From Chinchilla lanigera (taxonomy: Eukaryota > Chordata > Mammalia > Rodentia > Chinchillidae), in assembly GCF_000276665.1 (NCBI RefSeq), contig NW_004955469.1, positions 11,657,112 to 11,721,111 on the forward strand: a stretch of 64,000 nt of DNA, given 5' to 3'. Numbering within the stretch: position 1 is the stretch's first letter; each line of letters starts with the position of its first letter. This document shows positions 57,595-64,000 of the stretch, one piece after another. The notes beneath the pieces were generated by a model that saw only the letters and a list, made by a program, of their open reading frames with translations, was not told the origin of the DNA and did no database searches. The translations under genes were made by a program, and so were the position numbers.

Positions 57595-57898
57595 GAGCAT
57601 GCTTACATGTGTAAGGCGTTGACATCCTTAACACTGAGAGATGTGACACAGCCACAGTTGAGACCATTTTCACAAAGGCTACACAGACTCTGTTCTTGTC
57701 CATCCCAGCTCTTACATCTGAGAGAAACTGAAGACCCTTATGGCCTTCTGTGATGAGCAGGCCCACCCAGGTCCGGCAGAAATGAAGCATCAAGGACTCC
57801 ATGCCAACGGCCAAATACATGTCCTTTGGGGCCACCTGATAGAGAGAAGGATACTGGCCACTGTCAGTCAGTGTAGGATCAAATGAGCCAAAGGTAAC
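57595..57898 (-). pseudogene. V2R exon B (central ligand-binding domain), 5' part only
   Basis: The acceptor is a pyrimidine-rich TTTTCTTTTCCTTTAAG immediately before 57898, and the exon opens with GTT ACC TTT GGC (VTFG). Recognisable V2R motifs follow in order: SFDPTL, QYPSLYQVAPKD, LAVGMESLMLHF, WVGLLI, GLQFLSDVRAGMDKN and VCVAFVKMVS. After roughly residue 85 the similarity to the family fades, and a stop occurs near 57590. The missing remainder would carry the rest of the flytrap domain. The fade coincides with the edge of a CpG-rich block, so I infer a breakpoint or insertion between about 57590 and 57640 rather than simple decay. Confidence 0.85.
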
Positions 57899-58254
57899 CT
57901 TAAAGGAAAAGAAAACTGGATAATACTCTGAAATGCTGATTGAAAGAATAACAGTCCTGAAGTGTACTAACACCTACAAGTTGTAGAAGGAGACACATAT
58001 TCTTCCCATCCTTCTAAGCATCTCCCTCAGGAGATTTTTTGTTTTAAAAAATGAATGAATGTACTTAGACATCCCAGAAACATATTTCTTTCCTTCTTCT
58101 TTGATCCAAAATAAAGAAAAAGAAAAGAAATTGTGTGTAACCCACTAAGTCTCAGTGTGCAGACCATCCCAGGCTCATCTTTAACCCTTTATGCTCCTGG
58201 TAGTTGAAGCACCACGGTTGTGCCTCCATCATTTCCTGTCCCACCAACCCTCAC
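57899..58254 (-). other. V2R intron between the two surviving exons
   Basis: This 356-bp intron has consensus GTGAGG at its 5' end (58254 downward) and a polypyrimidine tract plus AAG at its 3' end (57899). Both junctions are phase 0. An intron here, and no A-rich tail, show that the relic is a genomic (duplicated) copy and not a processed retrocopy. Confidence 0.8.
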
Positions 58255-58543
58255 CTGGGGAAATTTGTAGAGTTCCAGCAGTGGTCTAATCTGAGCAGAG
58301 GTACCCCATGGCATTTCTGTCAGTACTGCTGCACACTTGCTTTCTCTCCTACATGTGTAATTAGGAATCTCGTGTTGTCCTATGAGCAAAATGAAGGAAC
58401 TTTCTAGCATCATCCAATGGCTGTAAATCAAATTATGGAACTCATAGCCCAGAGAAATGTTGGGTAAAACATGAGGCTTCCTGTTGATCTCTTCTATGGC
58501 AAAAGTGAAGGCCAAGTAGTTCTGGTAGCTGCTGGGCATAAGC
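58255..58543 (-). pseudogene. V2R exon A (early ligand-binding domain), open
   Basis: This 289-bp exon lies on the minus strand. Its 3' splice site is a CT-rich run ending in ATGCAG just before 58543, and its 5' splice site is CAG|GTGAGG at 58255/58254. The frame is open throughout: MPSSYQNYLAFTFAIEEI, then RKPHVLPNISLGYEFHN, the segment TCRRESKCAAV, and finally TSAQIRPLLELYKFPQ at the donor. The YQNYLAF and FAIEEIN motifs correspond to the YQHxLAxxFAxEEIN signature of V2R ectodomains. The ATG at 58539 is internal to the family protein and is not a real start. Confidence 0.88.
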
Positions 58544-58559
58544 CTGCATGGAGAGCACA

Positions 58560-59100
58560 GAGGTCCTTAGGGAAAATTCTCAATGATCATCTTCCAATCC
58601 AGTCCAATACCATTTATGACCTGAATCCGGAGCTTAGTGGCCTTACAAGATTCCCAGAAGAGTTGCTTCATCATTCTGTTATGTTTGCTATACCATTAAC
58701 ATGACCCTGCTGTATATATTCATTATAAAATTTGTGTATAGAATTACACTGTGTAGGTCTTTAGAAAATGTGGTATTTTTAAATATCCTCACAGTTTGCA
58801 AGGAGAAAAATAATATATTTATTGAAGTATATATAATATTCAAAATTAACAAGTATTCATTTCTGTTTAAATGCTTTTCTAAGGAAAAAGATATTTCCTT
58901 AATATCATTAAATGTATCCCCCCAAAATTGCTAGCCACACTCATGCATCTGAAGAAGTACCACTGTGATGGATATATTAATCCACTTGATTTAACTATTT
59001 AGTGATGTAAATCTGTAGCAGCATATTACACTGTATCTATGAATATATATAATTGTATTTGATTACTAAAGATAAAATTAAAGATAAAATTGAAACTCAA
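58560..59100. other. Unassigned AT-rich stretch upstream of the V2R exons
   Basis: This is where a V2R signal-peptide exon could lie on the minus strand, but I see no candidate. There are no repeats I can name. Confidence 0.45.
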
Positions 59101-59117
59101 GTTAAAATTCAGATTTT

Positions 59118-59224
59118 GGGGCTGGGGATTTAGCTCAGCGGCAAAGCGCCTGCCTGGCAAGCGCAAGGTTGTGAGTTCGGTTCCCGGTACCGGAGAAAAA
59201 CCAAAAAAAAATAAATAAATAAAT
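59118..59224 (+). mobile_element. ID SINE, TSD AAAATTCAGATTTT
   Basis: Body: GGCTGGGGATTTAGCTCAGC, then 'ggcaaagcgcctgcctggcaagcgcaaggttgtgagttcggttcccggtaccgg' and an A-rich (AAAT)n tail. Exact 14-bp target duplication at 59104-59117 and 59225-59238. The body keeps the tRNA-Ala-like fold halves and pol III A- and B-box-like words (TAGCTCAGCGG, GAGTTCGGTTCC). With the 40.0-kb copy it is the youngest-looking SINE here. Confidence 0.95.
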
Positions 59225-59239
59225 AAAATTCAGATTTTG

Positions 59240-60005
59240 CTTAAAGAATAAAGTGGTGAGTTACAGTGAAGAAGGGTGAAGATCAGGAATACAAGTTCAC
59301 CCTCCTTCCAGGGATCCACAGCACAGAGAATTGCTCCACCCTTCCCGTCCTGAGATATTTCTGTTAAGAAGGCTGTACATACTACTGACAAAGTGCAATT
59401 GCCTTTGAATGTTGTGTAATCAAGCTTCTTAATTAAGCATCAAGAGCATTTTCATTGAAAAAGTGGTCAAAACAGTATTTCTTTGGTAGCATCAGAATTA
59501 CTTAGTATTTTTTCTAGAGCTGTTAAATAGTTAGCCTGATAGGAAAGGAAAAAAGAATCGAAGAGAGAAGCAGGCATTGATATCCCATAAGCAATAAGAT
59601 TACTCACCTAAGAAAATTCTGGCACGAGCACCAAACAAAAACTAAATAAATGAGAGTAATGAAAAGATTTCCAATATCAAATTGGTAAGTGAAATTTCTT
59701 TGAGGAAAATATATATAGTACAGCAAAAGCCTTAACAAGACTTACCATAGGACACATTTTAAAGCCCTAAAATTCTAGTAAAGAGATAAAAGTACTAAAA
59801 GGCATATTTCATAGATGTTAATATTTTTAAAATTCTATAAATGTTGCCTGAAAAAAATTAAAGAAGAGATAATTTTATATCAATGACAAATATTACATAA
59901 GTGCTGTGAAATTTATAAAAGACTTTCAGAACATAAAAGAATCTTGTTATTTAGAGAAGAAACAACTAAGGATATAGATGCATCAATGGAACAGATTATA
60001 GAAAA
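59240..60005. other. Unassigned AT-rich intergenic stretch
   Basis: I see no repeat or gene that I can support. Confidence 0.45.
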
Positions 60006-60013
60006 GTAACCTG

Positions 60014-60054
60014 CATCTATCTATCTATCTATCTATCTATCTGTCTATCTATCT
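60014..60054. repeat. (CTAT)n microsatellite
   Basis: About ten CTAT units with one CTGT interruption. Confidence 0.95.
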
Positions 60055-60339
60055 TTTTATCACAGATTTGTATAAAAATTCACTAAGTATTAAACTGTTA
60101 TTCATACTGAAAAAAAAAAGTTGTGGTTGAATAAAAAAAAAAAATGTGGAAGCATCTCCATTTCTAAACACAGTTTGAAAAACCCTGAGTAGAAGTTATT
60201 TTGAACTGAAAAGTGACTTTGAATAAAAAATCTAGTCTGGTAGCCTCCATCTTTAAAGTTTTGTCTTTTTACTTCATTAACATTTGAAAGCATATGTGAA
60301 TAGAATAAAATGATCTCAGAGCTGTACAATAGTTTCTCT

Positions 60340-60425
60340 GTAGAGAGAAGAGAGGAAAGAAGAAGGGAAGAAAGGGTAAGGGAGAAAAGAGGGGGAGGAG
60401 AGGAGGCAGTTGGTGAAGGTAGATA
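60340..60425. repeat. GA-rich low-complexity tract
   Basis: About 85 bp of purine-rich sequence. A Pro/Leu/Phe-rich minus-strand frame (60269-60628) runs through it and is not supported as a gene. Confidence 0.85.
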
Positions 60426-60429
60426 GATA

Positions 60430-61225
60430 GGGCCTCAGATGAGGGCGTACTCAGTACTACTCGTCCTGGATGAACAAGTAGTCTTTTCACCTCTTTATGA
60501 CTCAGCTTGTCAAAGGAAAATAACAACCAGCTACTGCCGGGTTCTATTGTGAAAAGAAGCTGATAAAACAAGACAGCAGGGTGCTTTACAAATGCGTTAT
60601 AAAGAAATGCTGCAAAAGACGTGTACATCCAGTTTCCAGTCCCCTAAACAATTCCTTCCAGATCACTCATACTTTCAGCTGAGCACTGAGTAGCTACAAG
60701 CAGAAGAGAGACAAGTTCTGCCCTGCCTTTAGCCAGGCATTCACTTTGACATGGGCTCCACACCTTCACAACGTCCAAGGCCCGTGGTACTAGTTTGTAC
60801 TTGTTTTACCTAAGTGTGTTCTTTCTCATTCCAACCAGACTGTGTGTCACTGCCATGACGGGAGGCATGCCTTTTATTTGGTGGCCTCTTTCAGTATCTA
60901 ATTTAGGCAGCATTTTATAATGAAAAGCAGAAATGTCTAAATCCAAACAAGCCTGGGCCTGAATCCTTGAATGTCTTTGGTAGAAATCTGGACTTTTATC
61001 CACTGGGTTTTCTGAAAGTGAGCCTGAAACTTTTTTTGCTTTCTCTGCTACAAAGAAGCGACAAACTTGGTACTCTTTCTCCTGTATCCTGGAATCCCTC
61101 AGACAAACAATTTTGGAGGTCGAGTTTCCTTCAAAAGTACAACCTTTCTTTAAGAGGACAAGTGGCAATTAGTTGCACTGTCATCTCTTTCTAAAGAGAA
61201 TCAACATTAATTCATTTATTTGAAT
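60430..61225. other. Unassigned intergenic stretch
   Basis: Nothing identifiable is present. A minus-strand frame of about 120 codons at 60806-61168 has no motif or family similarity. Confidence 0.4.
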
Positions 61226-61229
61226 ACTA

Positions 61230-61375
61230 AAAGAAATTTAGAGACTATGTTTACATATATTCTTCCCTCAAACAGCCTCAGAATCTCTATGAAGCAGGCA
61301 GGCTAGGCATCATAAAATCTACTTTCCATACATGACTACCAAAGTTATTGAGTTAACAGGCTGTGAACCTAGATC
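61230..61375 (+). mobile_element. MIR-like remnant
   Basis: 'ttcttccctcaaacagcctcagaatctctatgaagcaggcaggctaggcatcataaaatctactttcca' resembles the MIR core ('ctcatttaatcctcacaacaaccctatgaggtaggtactattattatcccc'). Confidence 0.65.
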
Positions 61376-61539
61376 TAAAAAGCAAGGTCTTCTAGTGGCT
61401 AACAATTTCTTACTTCAGTCCTATTAGAGACTTATCTCAGGACACATAGGCCAGTGGCAGGCTCAGATCTTGGAAGGGAGCCTTCTGTTCTCAAATCACA
61501 GTACAACTTAGCAAAATATGATACAGGAAGAACAGAATG

Positions 61540-61740
61540 GAATAAGAATCGCAGTGAAAGAGATATAAATTTGAATCTTAGATCTGTTTTTCCTTGCTGT
61601 AGACCTTTGAGAAAATTGCCTTCTCTGGGATTCAATATTCTCAGCTATAAAATGGGAATGCTAATATTTTCTTCCAGGGAGTTTTGTGAGGGTTAAGAAA
61701 CCCAACATAATGAAAGCACATAGCTTGATGAAAAACAGAA
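61540..61740 (+). mobile_element. MIR remnant
   Basis: 'gtagacctttgagaaaattgccttctctgggattcaatattctcagctataaaatgggaatgctaatattttcttccagggagttttgtgagggttaag' is a good MIR match in order, on the plus strand. Confidence 0.8.
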
Positions 61741-61944
61741 TAGGAGTCTGCAGATATTTATCAAATTGGAATAAAGGAAAAAGATAGGCCTTTTGCCCTA
61801 CAATGTCTTCTTCCATATACTTGTCACATGACATTATTTGACTGAATTCCCTGGAGAGAAGAGATTCATCTCTTTCAAGAGTATAAAGAATGATCAGTCA
61901 TGCATACTTTAAGCATGGAATTTTGGAAGAGGTGAGAGTGAATA

Positions 61945-62035
61945 CTGGGCATGTAGGTCGGTAGTGAGTGTTTGCCTAGTTTACGTGTGGACTTGGTTCC
62001 AGTACTGGAGGAGAGAGAGAGGGAGAGAGAGGTAT
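61945..62035 (+). mobile_element. Degenerate ID SINE with GA-rich tail
   Basis: 'tgggcatgtaggtcggtagtgagtgtttgcctagtttacgtgtggacttggttccagtactggagg' keeps the ID order but is highly diverged. The tail is now (GA)n. Confidence 0.6.
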
Positions 62036-62299
62036 CCCAGGGTAACAGGAGATGTGAAGAAAACACTGAGTGGCAATTGTCCATTATAGTAATGTGAATA
62101 ATGTAACCCATCTTAAATGAGCATAATGTTGAGATTAGCACTTATCCACATTAGGAAGTTTCAGATCAAGTCGTCACACATGGCTTCTGTGCACTTGTTA
62201 AATCATTGTGACCATAGACCATAGGAACTGGAAATGACCTTAGAGATCACTCTACTACATCTCATTTAAAAATGACAAATCTGAGACCCATACGGAAGA

Positions 62300-62830
62300 G
62301 CATTTTATGATTCTGAGGAGAACGATACAAAGTATAGTACAGTACTAAAAAATGTTGAATTCTGATGCTGCCTGAGAAACAAGCATTAACATTTACATCC
62401 AACTCCTTAGGGAGACACTGACTCCTTCAACTCACACAGAACTACAAGCTACTGAGGTCAGCTCCATGTCACAGGTGGAGGCTCCAAGGTATCAAAACCA
62501 GAGAGAACAGTGGTGGGGAGAGCTTGGGCACAGCCCTCCTAATACTCTTCTTCTCTCTGCATGTTGTCAAAGCCAAGAGAAAGATTTAGCAAAAATCCAT
62601 TCCTAGATCCCATGTCCATTGCTTTGGCAAACGGTGGCTTGATTATTCAAGCAATCTCCCTCAGCCCAGCCCCACGGTTTTCTATGCATAGCTATGGTCC
62701 TAAGTACGCTTTGAAGCAGAAACTGTCACTATCCTCAAATATGCAGTCTCCCCTCTGCCTCCCATAGAAGGATGAACTTCCCTGCCTCATGCTGGCCTTG
62801 ACCTCATCATTTCCTTTGCCAGTTGGAGTG
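62300..62830. other. Unassigned intergenic stretch
   Basis: Nothing identifiable was seen here, and no coding pattern. Confidence 0.45.
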
Positions 62831-62834
62831 TGCA

Positions 62835-62837
<3 letters not shown>

Positions 62838-62881
<44 letters not shown>
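62838..62881. repeat. (GT)n microsatellite
   Basis: About 21 GT units. Cys/Val frames through it are artefacts. Confidence 0.95.
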
Positions 62882-62884
<3 letters not shown>

Positions 62885-63142
62885 AGGAGGATGTATCACC
62901 TCTGAGCAGAGGTTCACAGAGCTCTCCTGCATTAGCTTCCTCTGCCATGAAAACACTGAGACTCAGATAAGAGGCTGTCCCTATCCTGAATCCAGGGATA
63001 AAAAGGTACTTGGAGCAGACTTGAACTTACTGACCACCTGGAGCTGAACAGCACCGACAAGCAACAGGAATAAGAAATAGAGCTGCTATAAAGCTTCGAG
63101 AGTTTGAGATTGTCTGCAGCATAACCAAGGGAAAGCTGTGCA

Positions 63143-63482
63143 TAGTAAGTCCCCGACTTATGATCATTTGATTTGCAAACTTTCACTATAAAAATGGACC
63201 TTGCATTACAAACATTTGTAGATGCAAACAAATTGCAGACGTAGCTGTGTAGCTGTACTGTACTGTGCTGCCATTTTAAGGTAACTGTAAAAGTAAATGC
63301 AGTTTATTTACAGAATTTGTGCATGTATGTTTGGGTATTTTTATGCTTTACAATGTACATTTGTATCAAAGGTGGGTAAGACTCACTTTGTCAGATTTAA
63401 GAACTAGTTGCACTTATGAACTAACCCAACTGGCAAACATTCTCCCAGAAAGGAATTTTGTTTATAAGCTGGGGACTTACTG
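63143..63482. mobile_element. Tigger/MER-like DNA transposon (MITE)
   Basis: Terminal inverted repeats are visible. The left end reads TAGTAAGTCCCCGACTTATG, and the complement of the right end reads CAGTAAGTCCCCAGCTTATA. These are the ends of pogo-like Tigger elements, which duplicate TA. TA follows the right end, while the left flank is CA, presumably by mutation. No transposase remains. It is 340 bp and non-autonomous. Confidence 0.8.
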
Positions 63483-63579
63483 TACTACAGTGTACTTGTT
63501 GTCCTTTGCTTCCTAAATGAAAGGTTACCCCCTGTGCCTTCCAACAATTGCCTGGATCACTTGTTCTGCAGAGACCCTG

Positions 63580-63720
63580 TACGAAGCACTTTACTATCAT
63601 TAGCTCATTTGATCCAATAATGAGCAATTATTGAGATATTATTGACCCTATTTTACAGATGAGAAAACAGAGCCTGAGAAAACCTGAAGGCTGAGAGCTG
63701 CAGGGTCACATGACTGATAA
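63580..63720 (+). mobile_element. MIR remnant
   Basis: 'cgaagcactttactatcattagctcatttgatccaataatgagcaattattgagatattattgaccctattttacagatgagaaaacagagcctgagaaaacc' follows the MIR order closely, on the plus strand. Confidence 0.85.
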
Positions 63721-64000
63721 ATGGTATTTGTGGCATTGGAAACCAAGATGATCCATGCCAGAGTGTGCCAGACCCACCCTCCAGGTTGCCTCTCTGAGCA
63801 CTGATGGAGTCAGAGCACATCCTCTCCCCTGCTCCAGTGCACATACCACTTCCCAACAGAATATAGTCTTTTTCTTTGAAATTGGCTCTGGGGAGAGGGA
63901 AGAATGACTTGTGGATCTTCAGAATGATCTAAGCACTCATAAGCTCATTTTAAAAAGCACTTTGAATCTTGAGCCTTTCCAAGGTGGACACGGTCAATTC

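Larger units (their letters stand above)
57595..58543 (-). pseudogene. Vomeronasal type-2 receptor (V2R) fragment, two exons, truncated
   Basis: This is a relic of a family-C pheromone-receptor GPCR of the vomeronasal organ. V2Rs bind peptide or protein ligands through a Venus-flytrap ectodomain, and only part of that domain remains. Reading minus, exon 58543-58255 encodes the early flytrap stretch with the hallmark FAIEEINRKPHVLPNISLGY. It ends YKFPQ and splices in phase 0 to exon 57898 onward, which begins VTFGSFDPTL and contains PSLYQVAPKD and FCRTWVGL. Known V2Rs have the same exon boundary (YKxPQ followed by xTxGxFDP). No stop interrupts exon A. Exon B keeps recognisable homology for only about 85 codons before stops, where the family exon is normally about 800 bp. 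No signal-peptide exon was found upstream, and no cysteine-rich or seven-helix exon downstream. I am confident of the family; the non-functional state is inferred from truncation. The gene could continue outside a rearranged locus, but nothing here shows it. Confidence 0.88.

Noticed and set aside
59118..59224. Possible tRNA gene (tRNA-Ala-like body)
   Set aside because: The tRNA-like fold belongs to an ID SINE with an A-rich tail and exact target duplications, so it is not a functional tRNA.

Overview
The window is nuclear DNA from a placental mammal, almost certainly a rodent. It carries B1-type SINEs, tRNA-Ala-like ID SINEs, and fused B1-ID composites of the kind known from squirrel-related and other non-murid rodents. 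It also has truncated LINE-1 copies, ERVL/MaLR-type solo LTRs and old MIR, L2, MER5-like and Tigger-like remnants. The youngest-looking SINEs are full-length ID copies with clear target-site duplications (18.8, 33.0, 40.0 and 59.1 kb). I cannot fix the genus. A mouse or rat is unlikely, because B1-ID fusions are present and no B2-like SINE was noticed.

No intact protein-coding gene is visible. The one recognisable gene relic is a minus-strand vomeronasal type-2 receptor (V2R, family C GPCR) fragment at about 57.60-58.54 kb. It has an open exon of about 96 codons, a 356-bp intron with GT-AG signals, and the first 85 or so codons of the following large exon. That exon is cut off next to a CpG-rich, promoter- or LTR-like block. 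No RNA gene, CRISPR array, operon or bacterial-type system is present.

Layout. 0-3 kb: old L1/HAL1-like pieces, with a 95%-identical direct repeat of about 196 bp at 1.0 and 2.2 kb. 3.2-9.3 kb: three LTRs (3.2, 6.9 and 8.4 kb), a B1 and a long GGAA tract. 9.5-22 kb: mostly old MIR, L2 and MER5-like sequence with ID and B1-ID copies. 22-29 kb: minus-strand L1 3' ends, then a plus-strand L1 relic that is itself interrupted by an unidentified repeat carrying a MaLR-like LTR. 29-35 kb: sparse L2, ID and MLT1. 35-41 kb: two L1 3' ends around 3.6 kb of unassigned DNA, with ID copies. 41-51 kb: L2, MIR, B1 and MLT1. 51.7-56.5 kb: a degenerate L1 with a probable 5' UTR, split by an LTR and a B1. 56.6-58.6 kb: solo LTR, CpG-rich block and V2R fragment. 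59-64 kb: ID, microsatellites and a Tigger-like MITE.

The window reads as a gene-poor intergenic region at the edge of, or inside, a decayed V2R cluster. I found no convincing new molecular system. The points most worth checking are the V2R fragment and its CpG-rich breakpoint, the young 196-bp direct repeat, the LTR subfamilies sharing one 3' half, and a few repeat-free stretches that could be regulatory. Repeat family names rest on recognised sequence phrases, not on a library search.
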